64,000 bases of DNA from Erigeron canadensis (Eukaryota; Streptophyta; Magnoliopsida; Asterales; Asteraceae): the NCBI RefSeq assembly GCF_010389155.1, contig NC_057766.1, positions 31,939,516 through 32,003,515 on the forward strand. The letters are read 5' to 3'. The translations under genes and the position numbers were made by a program. Position 1 is the stretch's first letter, and every line of letters begins with the position of its first letter. This document shows, in pieces, positions 22,620 to 34,298 of the stretch. The notes below the pieces were generated by a model. The model did not search any database, was not told where the DNA came from, and saw only the letters and a list, made by a program, of their open reading frames with translations.

Positions 22620-23140
22620 GAAAATTGTACTCCTTTGCTTGATGAGGTAGTTGGTTCGTCTGAACTTGTTCTAGCGTGCTACCTATGACAAAGAAAGCAC
22701 ACCGTTAGCCTCGTCAAAAAAGGAGGAAGGTTCCTCTTTTGACCAAGCTCGGGCGTGATAATAAGTATGGGTTTTTCGTAAGGTAATTGATAATCGAGAG
22801 AGAAAGAGGAAGAGAGTGAGTGGTTGAGAACGTAATAAATGAGGATCTGAAGTCCTCTATTTATAGTCACCATATTGGATAATAAGGTGCTTCGACTCGG
22901 GGGTGGTTCATCACCCGGGTAATAAGCTGGTACTTACCTTATCGTTCTTGTATTCGTTGGACAATAGCGAGCCCTTTTGTGAGCTGGTCTCCACTATACT
23001 TTCTGATGAATTGCTTTGGCTTGTTCGTTGATTCGTTCGTTCGTTGGCTCATCGTGCTGGTTCATCCCAAGGGTTGGTTCATCATGTTGGCCCATCCTAT
23101 GGGTTGGTCCATCATGTTGGTCTATACACCTTCAATGACT
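22620..23140 (-). mobile_element. Possible LTR fragment, minus orientation
   Basis: Read on the minus strand there is a TATA box (GACTATAAATAGAGGACTTC, about 22852-22871) followed by a CT-rich leader (CACTCTCTTCCTC). This is the arrangement of an LTR promoter. Upstream on that strand lie three imperfect repeats of GTTGGTTCATCATGTTGG-type units (about 23055-23120). No ends, primer site or coding region could be fixed. Confidence 0.45.
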
Positions 23141-24429
23141 TTATCCACTTATTAAATCACACACTGACTTATTGACCTTGTTAACATCAGTTAACTTTGT
23201 TTTTCATCTTATTTACTTATAAAAACTTCATTAGTCAGTAGTTAACCGCAAAAATATATCAACTGAAACGACCAAGTAAAGGGTTAGTGCCAACAATGTT
23301 TCCAAACCGATCGAAGTGACTTACTAAGAAATTGACAAGATCGGTGGCACATGTCTTAGAACATCTCCCTTATTGATTCGTTTATTGATCTATACACCAC
23401 CAAATATGCTATATAGTGTTATAATGTACAACACTTCAAAGCACGTTTGGTGGTGTATGGTCAAAAATAAATGGTGTAGAGATCATCACCCGTTTGTTTA
23501 GCTGCCCATTGTGATTGATCCTTCTATATATGTTTGTAGTTTAAAAAATGAATTATTGAGATCAATTCTTGACTTAATTAAATTATAAGAAATAATATAT
23601 ACCGATCGAGTATTGTTTTACCATATTCTTGACTCTTGAGGAGAAATGAGTATACGAAACTTACATCTAATATTGTTTGTTATAATATGAAAGGTTTCTC
23701 TTTTTAATTAACAGCAACTTGATTATTACATGATCTAGTAAGGTGCTAAACCGCAATAGTACCGTTATTATGTGGTCAGATGAATCCACATATGAATACT
23801 AAAAGTCATAAGTTTAAAACCTTGCAAAAGGCAAGTAGAGTTGTGATCTATGTGTGAACTGCGGATAGTGACTTATCGGACATAAGTTTTATGTGTTATA
23901 CGCTCTGATGCCAAGACGGTACATGAGGGTGGATGATTCTTAATTACCCTTTGAAAATTGGCAAATTAAGTTTAAAAGGATCAATCAATCCACCGATCGT
24001 ATGAAAGGTTTCTTTGAAACTTGCGAATTCACATATCGAAGTGTAAATGAAAAGTTATTATAATAAATACATCTCGTGATGCATATGCTCTATTAGACAA
24101 CAGTACTACAACTGGACAATAGACAATTGGGCATGTCTTTTATATGTGTCCATGATGATGGGGTAGGCTTTTCTTATGGGATGTCATATTATGTCATGTA
24201 CATAATATTTACACAATTACACTTGGAATGGAACATGTAGCCTGCTGAGATGGGAACAACAACGATCCCATACATCATGTCTGTATTCCGCAATAAAAAT
24301 TGTCACAAAGTTATTTTGGATCTATCAATTTTGTTCCATTTGTACTTCATGTATATATCATATATGTGTAGATATCCATGTACGTAGGTCAATGAAAATA
24401 GTAATAATGTTGTACAAAAAGTCAATCTA
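23141..24429. other. Gene-free spacer
   Basis: AT-rich with no coding region. Short inverted repeats near 23385-23460 (CACCACCAAA / TTTGGTGGTG) suggest a small decayed MITE. Confidence 0.45.
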
Positions 24430-24701
24430 TCTATACTACTATATACAAATTAGTTGAAAAATTAAGATTTTTGGAGTATACGGAATTACCATTTTACCCT
24501 TAATAAATTAACTTACACAATCATTTCATTATCTTTTAAAAAATATCCACTACTCTTTTAAATCAAATATCTTTATATCAAATACCTTCACCATTTGACG
24601 CATCTGCCGCCACCAACAGTCGCCGCCACCATCACCATCCGTCGATGCCACCACATCAATGTCACTGTCATCGTCGCTGCATTGCGCGGATATCATGCTC
24701 G
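24430..24701 (+). mobile_element. Non-autonomous Helitron, ~272 bp
   Basis: It starts TCTATACTACTATATAC and ends GCATTGCGCGGATATCATGC plus TCG, a mutated CTAG end. The CACC/GCC triplet-rich block before the end matches the Helitrons at 18183-20507, 32536-32819 and 48657-48976. Confidence 0.7.
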
Positions 24702-24979
24702 TACTCCCTTATAAAAATTATTGGGGTGTTAAAAGTTAATAATTTTTGGGACATGTAAAATTACCAACTTACCCTTCCACTTAAAAACAAAATAAAAATA
24801 TCCTTATTCTTTCTTTCTTTTTGCCAAAACAACGGACACAAAATATTCTCTCTTTCTATATACCAAAGCAACACACACCCATTTATTTCCGTCAATAACC
24901 ACCGGCATCGTCGATCATCACTGACACCCCGGCCACCGACATCCATGATATCTGCCACAACGCGCGGATACGATGTTCG
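24702..24979 (+). mobile_element. Helitron remnant adjoining the previous copy
   Basis: It has the same internal order as its neighbour: a TTACCCTT-containing stretch, then a CACC/GCC block, then ACGCGCGGATACGATG and TTCG. It starts directly where the previous copy ends, so the two are head-to-tail. Its 5' TC terminus is not recognisable. Confidence 0.5.
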
Positions 24980-25121
24980 TAATCATATAATGTATGTACT
25001 TGATGCTATTTTTTTTTGCTTGATTTGAACTATTTGGAAATATCGCAACGATCAGGTTTTCTCCTCGAGGTATATATCCGGAAAGACCTCCTTGTTCGAC
25101 ATCACTCAATCGCATTGTGGG

Positions 25122-25562
25122 TAGTAGTGTAAACGATATGATACAGCTCGCCAGCTACCCGAAATCAACTCGTAAACTATTTGAAATCGATTTGGTTTGA
25201 GTCGAGTAGAGCTCGAGCTACCCGAGTATGTTTTCGAGCCGAGCTTGAGTACCAAAATAACGAGTTTGTGAAGCTCGTGAGCCTTATCGAGCTTCTTTAT
25301 TATCACAATTTTACTCTTTATATATTAATATTTAATTATAAATATAACTATTATTATTATTTATAAAATTATTATAAATGTATATCTTATCGAGTCGAGT
25401 CAAGCGAGCTCGATACTGTCGTTTACTCGATTGAGTTTGAGTTTGAGCTTGGAAATAAAAACTCGATCGAGCTCGAGTCGAGTTTCGAGCTTCGAGTTTC
25501 TGAATCAAGGCGAGCTCAAGTCTGACACTGTATCGGCTAGACTCGACTTGTTTACACCTCTA
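25122..25562. mobile_element. hAT-type non-autonomous element with CTCGAG word array, 441 bp
   Basis: It is flanked by the perfect 8-bp duplication ATTGTGGG (25114-25121 and 25563-25570), the mark of hAT transposons. The inverted ends are TAGTAGTGTAAACGA and its match TTGTTTACACCTCTA. The interior is dominated by CTCGAG, GAGCTCGAG, TCGAGTCGAG and related words on both strands. No transposase. Confidence 0.85.
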
Positions 25563-25570
25563 ATTGTGGG

Positions 25571-27549
25571 CTACAAGCTAGCAGGTGTAAAAAGCTATGT
25601 ATTTCTTGGTTCAAAACCCTCTTTAACTTGTACTTGCGATCCGTATGTGTAATTACACTATATATTATTGTCCGTGCTTATGAACAGTGCCACCATAGCT
25701 CATTCGTCCGTTACATATCGTATCATTGTTCGGATTTTGTCACATCGTATTCGATTTGAGGTTTTTTGTTTGACATTTTTGGTTTACTGTATAACCTTTC
25801 TCCTGCGTGACTCCGTTTCATCTATCTTTGTTTTATTTTATATACGCTTTCTTGTCATGTCGGATTTTGTCACATCTCTATTATAGTGATTTTCGGTAAA
25901 CTTTTTATCACATATATCTAAAATTGTGTTTATAGTATTGGCCTTTAAAATTAAAAAATACTTGCAAAAACACGTACAAACCGACGTCGCTCAATGGGCG
26001 GCGCAAAATCCACTAATTATAATTGAACTTATCCCTGAGATATTTAGTACTTTGCTAGATATTGTATTATTTAATATTTATTTATTTATAATATATTACC
26101 ATTCTAATAAAAATATAATGTTTGTACTTGGTTCATTTTAATTAAATTAAATATATTGCGTCAATGACATGACTTAGTTCACGTTTTATTAGGTATATCA
26201 CCCGAATACATAACACATATACATAGCTATATGTTTACTCTAATATTAACTACCCTAACTTATATCTTACTCAAAAAACTCGATTAATGATATACAAATT
26301 TATAATAATCCCCATAACCTTAACTACTACATGTGCCAACCCGACGTGACTACGTACACCTATATGTAATCATCTCTAGTTTGCGCGACGTAATTAAATG
26401 AGTGGCAACACGATCTAACATTTTGCAACTAGCTAGACAAATGAGAAAATCGGATTCAATTAATCTTTCAGAATATGGCTTTGCGTGATTCGAATATATA
26501 TAGCAATAAATAAAGTCACATATAATTGATTAAAATTCATTTAATTAACATCTCCTAAAAAGGAAAAAGAAAACAGTGTAGCAAAAGACATTGAAGTTGA
26601 TGGTACGCAGCTTCCTTCGTGTTGCTCCATTGAATGTGGCTTACAATAGGTATAATATCTTTCTCTTCATCATTGTACTTCCAAGTTGAGTAAATCTCGA
26701 TTGAGTAGTAGATATTGTATGAATTTTTTTAAAGTCATATAGATATGATCTTCAAAGTTTTATATGATCAAATATATATAGCACATGATATAAATATCAA
26801 ATAGTAAACATCGTGTTTAATTAATGAACACTAGTGATCAATTATTATATTATAATAATCGTATAATAAAATGTAGCAGTAGTAGTGGTATATCACTTTG
26901 TCTGTGCAAAAAGCCTAGACATATTATATATGTTTATATAAAAATATATATATATATATATATAGTACGGTATATTAATCAAAAACAATGATAAAAACAT
27001 CCATTCTAATTTTACACCATCGTTTAAGACTTGGTCCTTTGGCTTATGTGTGTTTAATTTGAAATTTCTTCGTAATTTAAATAAATCATTCGACTTATAT
27101 AATTTTAACAATAATTATTTAATTTATACAAAACTTACCGTAAAATAAACGTAATTAGTCATCCAATAATTATTCAACTTACAAATTCTTTGTAACAAAA
27201 AGCCAATACTTACAATATATATAATTATATATTTCATGACCTTTTGGGTCTTTTTCGGTTTATGTGTGTTTACTCTGAAAGTTACTCGTCATTTAAATAA
27301 ATTATCCAACTTTGGAATTTAACAATAATTTGTTTTATACAAAACAAAACTTACCGTGCAAATGTGTATATTATAAAAGTGACGTGTTCTTGTTCTGTAG
27401 TAAATGGTGGCCAAATAATACTGTAGTAACCATTCATTATATTTATATATCTTATAATTTTTGTTTGTTTAAAATAATTGTTCATTTGTTCACAAGAATC
27501 ATATCTTTTATGTTAAAGAGAAAAACAGTCTTTTTTTTTTTTTAATTTT
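25571..27549. other. Gene-free AT-rich spacer
   Basis: No gene recognised. A (TA)n tract lies at 26944-26964. TTAACAATAATT and related words around 27100-27330 repeat imperfectly (compare 27060-27150 with 27270-27350), suggesting an old local duplication. Confidence 0.45.
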
Positions 27550-27770
27550 TAAAGTGAGTTTCAATTCAGACGTGTTGGGGACAATTTTAACCAGAGATTT
27601 TCCGCGCGAACCTCCAACCATTCTTAATGGAAAATTTCTTAGAGATGAGAAACCCAAAACTCGAACCTGAAACCTTGGGTAAACTCACCCTCGGAGCCCA
27701 CATAGTAGATTTAGAAGATCTGACCACTGGAGTTTAAGCCAGTGGTTAATATCTAAATATATATAGTGTG
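27550..27770 (-). mobile_element. SINE-like element, minus strand
   Basis: On the minus strand an A-box-like segment (TAACCACTGGCTTAAAC... CCAGTGG) is followed by a B-box-like GGTTCGAGTTTTG. This order and spacing fit a tRNA-derived SINE. Ends are approximate. Confidence 0.55.
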
Positions 27771-28631
27771 CGAGTTGTGAATACATTCCTTCTAAATAAG
27801 AAAACAAACTCGGTTATACTAGTAAGATGATGTGTATAAATTAAACTAAATTAAGACTATATGCTTCTCAATAGCATACAAATGAACACTTTACACTAAT
27901 TCATACAAGTGGGAGGTAGGCCTGTCTATGAATTGATACTTGTTAGGTCTTGGTTAGACCATTCTAAAAAAAAGCTTGTGTTGGTATCATTTTTTTAAAT
28001 GTATCATATCATATATGATGATATGATCGACTAATTAATATAACAAATATAATATATTAAATGATAGATATTTTTATAGTTATGATATCATTATCGATTT
28101 GACGATTTTCATTCTAAAAACATCATAAAGTAAGCTTGTAATAGTAGTGTACTAGTGTTGTATTGATGTATCCCATGGTTGAAACCTTGGGTATTAATTG
28201 TATGTACTACTGATGATGTGTAGATTACTTTCCAATTTACTGTATGTATGTGGAAAAAAAAAAGGAAAAAGAAAAATAAAAAGCGGATAAGACAGCATTT
28301 GGTGTAGTCTGATTTAGACATCGCATAAGAAGAAAACAAGCAATGAAACAAACGAGAGGATAATAAGTTGGCTATCTTCCAATTGGATTGACTAATCACT
28401 AACTTCTTATATATCTCAATATCAATGATTTTTGTATGCAAGTTTCATTAGAAATGATATATACATATAATGAATTTCTGAGCTGATGGTCTTAATTAAA
28501 GAATATGTAAATATATTTTTGGAAGCGGTCTGTACGACGATATGGTGAAGTTTATGAAAAGACCGGGATGACAAAATCTTCAAAACAAAAGGGCAACTAA
28601 TAATACATTGTTATTATTAAATGATATATTA
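27771..28631. other. Gene-free spacer
   Basis: AT-rich. A 110-codon minus-strand frame at 28109-28441 contains a poly-phenylalanine run from a simple repeat and shows no protein family character. Confidence 0.5.
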
Positions 28632-28926
28632 GGCTATCTCCAATGGGGTGTTCTTAGTCGCCCTTAGGTGTCTTTGGATATTTTTTGCCGTTAAAGTTTG
28701 TCCAAAACTAAGAATTTTTTAAAGGATGTCTTTACCTAAGGATATGTCACTTGTCCTTACCTAATATAATTTTATTTTTAGTTGGAGGTAAAAGGATATG
28801 TAAAGATATGTAAGTATGTTTGTATGGTTGTAGATAAAATTATAGGCTTTTAAAAATTTATAAGGATGTATAAGGATTTATAAAGATATGATATGACAGC
28901 TCGAATCCTTAACATTGGAGATAGCC
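28632..28926. mobile_element. PIF/Harbinger-type (Tourist-like) MITE, 295 bp
   Basis: Perfect inverted ends GGCTATCTCCAATG and CATTGGAGATAGCC, flanked by TTA on both sides (28629-28631 and 28927-28929). The interior has repeated AAGGATATGTAAAG-like words and no coding capacity. Confidence 0.88.
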
Positions 28927-29098
28927 TTAACTCGACTTATATATTGTATTATTTATTGCTTTTGGCACCTTTAATTTCTAAAAAGTTACAATAATGAAAC
29001 CTAGCTACTGTTATAATAATTAAACGAATTTAACTTGTATCCCCCTTATAAAATGTCAAAGATAGTTATAAATTACAATGTTATATGTCAAAGGGAAA

Positions 29099-29466
29099 GG
29101 GGACAATCAAATAAGAACAATTTTAAAATAAGAACACGGTGAAAACACTTAAAAACTAAATTTTGATGCATTAAAAGTCCATAAAACTAACATAGTGTAT
29201 AACTAATTATCATTATTTAAGTGTTTAACAACACATTGGCCTGTCAAAATCAAGAAAATCATGTTTTTTGTTTTGTGCATCCATCTTGGATGCATATTCT
29301 TCAAAATGATGCATCCAACAAAAAACGTGATTTTTAAGATTTTGACAGATCAATGTGTTGTTAAACACTTAAATAATGATAATTAATTATGCACTATGTT
29401 AGTTTTATGGACTTTTGATGTATCAAAATAATGTTTTTAAGTGTTATCACTTTTATTATTTTAACA
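29099..29466 (+). mobile_element. Foldback MITE, copy 1 of 3
   Basis: The whole ~370 bp is one imperfect inverted repeat. The left arm runs from TTAAAATAAGAACACGGTG through TTAAGTGTTTAACAACACAT, and the right arm is its complement. The centre is GTGCATCCATCTTGGATGCA followed by a spacer and TGATGCATCCAAC. Copies at 31761-32148 and 57034-57408 share arms and core. Confidence 0.75.
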
Positions 29467-31069
29467 GGTAAATTAAATTACGGGCTAAATTTTTATTTCC
29501 TTATTAAAATACTTTTGTTATGCTACACAAATGTTGTTATGGCTGGGTCGTTGACGGGTTGTCAACTTGTGATCGACAGCCTTTAAAGGTTGGGTTTAAT
29601 TTGCTTTTTTATTTGTAAGTTATAACGTTTGTTTGTTTCTCTAACAATTTTGACATCACATTTTTCTTATTACAATTATCGATATTATCTTCACTAATTT
29701 AATACTTTTGTTTTGTGCCCATTTAAATGCTAACTGTGAAACTATATCTACTTTAAGTAAGCGAGACGGCTAACATTAAAATATAATAATAATATTTTAA
29801 TTTACCTTTCGAACCACAATTGTCAAAAACTAAGTGACGATAGTCAAAATGCTTTTACTGAAAAACAATGTGCTAGAAATTAAGGTTAGATAGTTACATC
29901 CACTCTTATTTAAATACCACAAGAAATTGTTATGATTCATCAACTCATAGGTTTTACATTAAATTATTAAATAAATAAGAATGAAAAAGAAACATGTGAT
30001 CTAAAATGTAAATGTGTATATTATTATTGATTGTACAAAGCAAGTATATAAAGATTCATCGAAGTTTAAAAAAATGGTGTACGTAGTTTATACAAAATTT
30101 GATAGTTCATCCCTAAATATCAATAATCACAAGTAAAACTTTTTTCGAAAACTAATGACACTTAGTCTAATTTGGAGTTTATAAGTGAATATTGATTGAA
30201 ACTTGACTACCTTTGTAACTATTGATATTAAGATATACCCCCTGCATCTCTACTATGTAGACAGTAGACCAATAGGCAGCTCGTTAGTTTTTGATACCAT
30301 TGGCACCATTTAGTCACTTGGCCTCGTCAGTGGTCATTCTGATCAGTTAAGTGACTAGCGAAAGGAAGGGGTGGTATATATATTTGTGTGTGTATGTGTG
30401 TAAAATAAACCGAATAAAGAAAGTGATACGTCATTGTACGTTGGCAATGATATGTCAGTTTGGAATTACTGAAATGTAACTAACTCAATATAGGGAACGG
30501 TCTTATAAATATCCTTACCTAATTAATTGTTTCTTGTATCCCTACAATGCCTAAATATCTGCCCTCCAAAATTTCATAATTGATCTTTGATGTGTTAATG
30601 TTAATCTTACGGGGCGAGGGGAACGCTAAAATTTGTGTATATAAACTACTACCAATGCAATATAAATGATATCGTATTTTGATTTTTCTTCTTAATTACT
30701 TTATGTTAAGCCAACCCAACGTCATCATATCTACATTTAACTAGTGATAAACATTATCTCAGCCTTAAATATTGCTAAAATGATGGGTTTTATTTTACCC
30801 GATCAAGAGACATTTGCATTTTCTACTTGTGACGGCATTATAAATAATATCTTTTTCCTATATACTAGTGAAATCAAATTTATCATAAATGGGCCTGAGA
30901 AGTCAGTATCACACGTTCATACTCGGGCTCAGATTAGTTTGTTGATAAATGGGCAGAGAGGTCAGTATCACTTTATAGTTAATACTCGGGCTCAAATTGG
31001 GTTTGTTGAGCCCATTTAATAAGTTATCAGTTCATGTGAGGTCGTGAGGACTTCGGACTTGCTCCATTT
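29467..31069. other. Gene-free spacer
   Basis: No gene recognised. Around 30885-31015 a ~63-bp unit containing ACTCGGGCTCA and GGTCAGTATCAC is repeated imperfectly in tandem. It makes an open frame of 91 codons that I do not regard as a gene. Confidence 0.5.
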
Positions 31070-31077
31070 GTTAATGG

Positions 31078-31723
31078 TAGAGGTGCAAGAAGCGGTTAAC
31101 CGATTTAGGTTAATAATTTTAATAACCGGTTTCGGTTATTTTTTGAAACAGTAATAACCGATTACGGTTAACTTGTACCGGTTAATAACTGGTTTTTAGA
31201 TTTTAAAATTGGAACCTATCTAACCGATTTCGATTAATAATAACCGGTTAACCGGTATCGGTTAACCTATTCGGTTTTTTTAAACATATTCCAAAGCCTA
31301 AGCGACGAATCCATATTGCAAAAAAATCTGTATTCCAAATAAACATTATTTTTTAAACACAACAAACTTCATCATCCCAAATCTCAAAAACAACAAACAA
31401 TTGATGTTGGATCGGATGAAATAAGAATTAATCTATATTTAGTATAGATATATTGAAAGCTTACGAAATCATCTGACGGTGCGATCTTTCTGGTTATATA
31501 TCAGTGTATGTATATAATATGACTGATATATATAATATGTGATTAACCGGTTATTATTTGGAAAATTAACCGGTTATAGGTTAACCGGTTAATAATCGGT
31601 TTTGGTTTTGAAAAGAGTAATCGATTAGTAACCTATAATCGATTTTTACTATTTCGGTTACTAACCGATTTCGGTTACCGATTACAAATCGGTTCGGTTA
31701 ATCGGTTTTTTCTTGCACCTCTA
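31078..31723. mobile_element. hAT-type non-autonomous element with CCGGTTAA word array, 646 bp
   Basis: It is flanked by the perfect 8-bp duplication GTTAATGG (31070-31077 and 31724-31731). The inverted ends are TAGAGGTGCAAGAA and TTCTTGCACCTCTA. The interior is full of CGGTTAACCG, AACCGGTT, CGATTTCGGTTA and similar words on both strands, flanking an ordinary AT-rich middle (about 31285-31530). No transposase. Confidence 0.9.
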
Positions 31724-31760
31724 GTTAATGGCTTTCAATTTAATACATTATAAATTTATC

Positions 31761-32148
31761 GGGGACAATCAAATGAGAACAATCTTAAAATAAGAATACG
31801 GTGAGAACATTTAAAAACTACATTTTGATGCTTTAAAAGTCCATAAAACTAACATAGTGCATAACTAATTATCATTATTTTAGTGTGTAACAACACATTG
31901 ATCTATCAAAATCGAAAAAATCACGTTTTTTGTTGGATGCATCATTTTGATGAATATGCATCCAAGATGGATGCACAAAACAAAAAACGTGATTTTTTCG
32001 ATTTTGACGGATCAATGTGTTGTTAAACATTTAAATAATGATAATTAGTTATGCATTATTTTAGTTTTATAGACTTTTAATGCATCAAAATGATGTTTTT
32101 AAGTGTCCTCACCGTTCTTATTTTAAGACCGTTCTCACGGAGTGTTAA
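31761..32148 (-). mobile_element. Foldback MITE, copy 2 of 3 (core inverted)
   Basis: It has the same arms as the copies at 29.1 and 57.0 kb, but the central asymmetric segment reads in the opposite direction (GTTGGATGCATCATTTTGAT before TGCATCCAAGATGGATGCAC). The right terminus continues to GTTCTCACGGAGTGTTAA, matching inversely the left terminus of the 57-kb copy. Confidence 0.75.
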
Positions 32149-32535
32149 TGTATATATTTTGTTATATTTAGTGTGTAGCAAAAGTTTTTTTTTTTTTCCT
32201 CAAAAGCTTTTTATGACATTTTAAGATCAACGTTTTATGTTCGTAAAAAAAGCCATTTCAATATTAAAATATGGTGCTTTAGTAACCGCCTGTATCACCA
32301 TAAAGTCTTGATAATAGATGAATTTTTTAGCTCTAATATAAACCTTTTTTTCTAAACATACCACGTTTTGATGTCTTATATTTGTCATGCTTACTCAAAA
32401 CATTTCACCTACACTTGCATCATGTCCTACGTATTAGAAAAAAAAAACATGTGCGATAACTAAAAAAGTAAACAAGTAAAAAGTAGGTCTTCCAGGCGAA
32501 AAATTTACAAATATATCGAACCCTCTATCTACAAT
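32149..32535. other. Gene-free spacer
   Basis: AT-rich spacer with no recognised element. Confidence 0.5.
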
Positions 32536-32819
32536 TCTATAGTACTATATATAAAAACTATAGCCTCCATGTTAAAAGTTAAAATGAATGAGATATACGA
32601 ATTGAGCAAACTGCCCTTAATAAATTGAATCACCACCGGCCTTTAATATTAAATCAGACCATCAGTCACTTCTATTTTATACTCGTAAAATATTTCTATT
32701 ACACCCCTTTTAAATCAAACACCTTTAAATTAATTAACTGACGCCGCCACCAGCATCACCATTCATCGCCACTTTCACACCGCCATTATTGTCGTCGCAT
32801 TGCTCGAGTACTGTGCTAG
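32536..32819 (+). mobile_element. Non-autonomous Helitron, 284 bp
   Basis: It begins TCTATAGTACTATATATAA and ends GTGCTAG followed by T, a canonical CTAG end. The CACC/GCC-rich block (about 32740-32800) and the TTAATAAATTGAAT segment match the other members in this window. This is the only member of the group with an intact CTAG, so it may be the youngest. Confidence 0.8.
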
Positions 32820-32934
32820 TTTATAATGATTTATATGCGGACAATTGGACCGACAATTGTATTTTACTTTTATTATAATGAAATGCATTTTTTTTTATTT
32901 AATATGTTGTGATTTAAATTATAAAGTGTAGCTC

Positions 32935-33110
32935 GAATGTGAAATCATTGCAACCCAGTCCTCCCATTAGAGCTTTAGGTCTGGAAAAACCCAGGTTTGA
33001 ATCATGAGGAAATAAAGTTTACTCTTATTAATGATGGTTTTGTTTTGACGGATTAATAAGAGGTTCATGATTTTCTGAAAATTCGAATGACAACTTGCCT
33101 GAAAAAACGT
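32935..33110 (+). mobile_element. Possible SINE
   Basis: A tRNA-like promoter is suggested by CAACCCAGTCCTCCCATTAG and, about 30 bases on, the B-box-like GGTTTGAATCATG. The ends are not defined. Confidence 0.4.
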
Positions 33111-33164
33111 AAATGTTGATAAGTGAAAGAAACAAACTCTGCCTATTCGAACGTTAAAAAAAAT

Positions 33165-33295
33165 GGGAGGTGATCCCTACACAACATGTTTTTGCCATAC
33201 ACAACAATGTATGCATTATATGATTGTACTGTACAACTGTATAATGCATACAGTGTTGTGTATGGATAAAAATAGTTGTGTAGGGATCATTTCCC
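33165..33295. mobile_element. Short foldback MITE, ~130 bp
   Basis: GGTGATCCCTACACAAC at the left and GTTGTGTAGGGATCATTT at the right are inverted matches. The interior also folds (ATGCATTATA / TATAATGCAT), giving one continuous hairpin. Confidence 0.7.
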
Positions 33296-33311
33296 AAAAA
33301 AAAAATACTTA

Positions 33312-33862
33312 GGGGGTGTTTGGTTCATGGAATTTCTAATAATTCAATGGAATTGGAATTTGAATTCCACTCTTTCCCTTGTTTGGTTGGAGAAAATGAT
33401 GGAATTGGAATTCAAAACTTTCCATCAAATTCCTTAAAACAAAGAATTCCTAATTCCTTCACAATATCAATGGAAACTTTGCAATTCCATTGGAATTGAA
33501 ACAATTTTACTAAAAAGCCCCGCATAATGAAAATATATTTACCTATGTCTTGAGCTTTGTCTTCCTCAACATATCCACTGCTATAGTGTTATACCGCCAC
33601 CAACCAGCCAACCACCGCCGCCAACCACCGAACCCAGTTACACCGTCAACAACCACCTGACCATGTACCATGGTAAACAACAACATCGTCTTCCTCAATA
33701 CATCACTACCTTACCGCCACCAACCACCGCCACCAACCACCACCACCGATGACCACCGTCAACAACCACCTGACACATTTACCGTGGCAAACAACACATG
33801 ATGCTTTTGTATATAGTATTGAGATGATCTATTGAATGAAAATACATGATCTATTTTAGTTG

Positions 33863-33903
<41 letters not shown>

Positions 33904-34295
33904 ATAGATTCATTTTGAACAAAAAATGGAAGAAAGGTGGATGCAGATTACAGAGGACGAGAAAGTCAAAGAAAAGAAATAAAAAAGAAATGAACTAGGT
34001 GGTAAATGGGATAGTGTGAGGAGATAAAAACTAGAGTATATAATATATTTTTGTGAACATAAAACTTATTTTTCATCCCACAAAAATCAGTTGGAAATCT
34101 TTTATGAAAAAAAAATAGAGGGTAATTTTGTCATTTGTCATAAATTACTTTCCAATTCCATCAAATAAATTCCAATGAATTCCGTCAACCAAACATAAGA
34201 CAGATTTAAAAACTTTCAGATTCCAATTCCTTCAAATTCTAATTCCATTCATAAATTCCAATTCTTTCAAAAACATTTTGTGAACCAAACGCCCC
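33312..34295. mobile_element. PIF/Harbinger-type non-autonomous element, 984 bp
   Basis: Inverted ends GGGGGTGTTTGGTTCA and TGAACCAAACGCCCC are flanked by TTA on both sides (33309-33311 and 34296-34298). Subterminal repeats of AATTCCAATTC-type words are present on both arms. The middle carries an ACCACCGCC triplet-rich stretch (33593-33780) and a (GT)n tract (33880-33902). No transposase frame. Confidence 0.85.
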
Positions 34296-34298
34296 TTA

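Noticed and set aside
23905..23920. Sequence like a tRNA-Met primer-binding site (GCTCTGATGCCAAG, minus strand)
   Set aside because: One base off the canonical TGGTATCAGAGC and no LTR end beside it; could be chance or a decayed element.
24761..25115. Overlapping minus-strand frames of ~65 codons
   Set aside because: They run through a Helitron remnant and show no protein family character.
28109..28441. 110-codon minus-strand frame
   Set aside because: Rich in Phe from a simple A/T repeat; no domain, no splice or promoter context.
29099..29466. MicroRNA precursor
   Set aside because: The hairpin is a multi-copy MITE, and the arms match no plant microRNA that I recognise.
30744..31019. 91-codon frame with internal repeat
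   Set aside because: The repeat is a ~63-bp DNA tandem duplication, not a protein repeat; no homology recognised.
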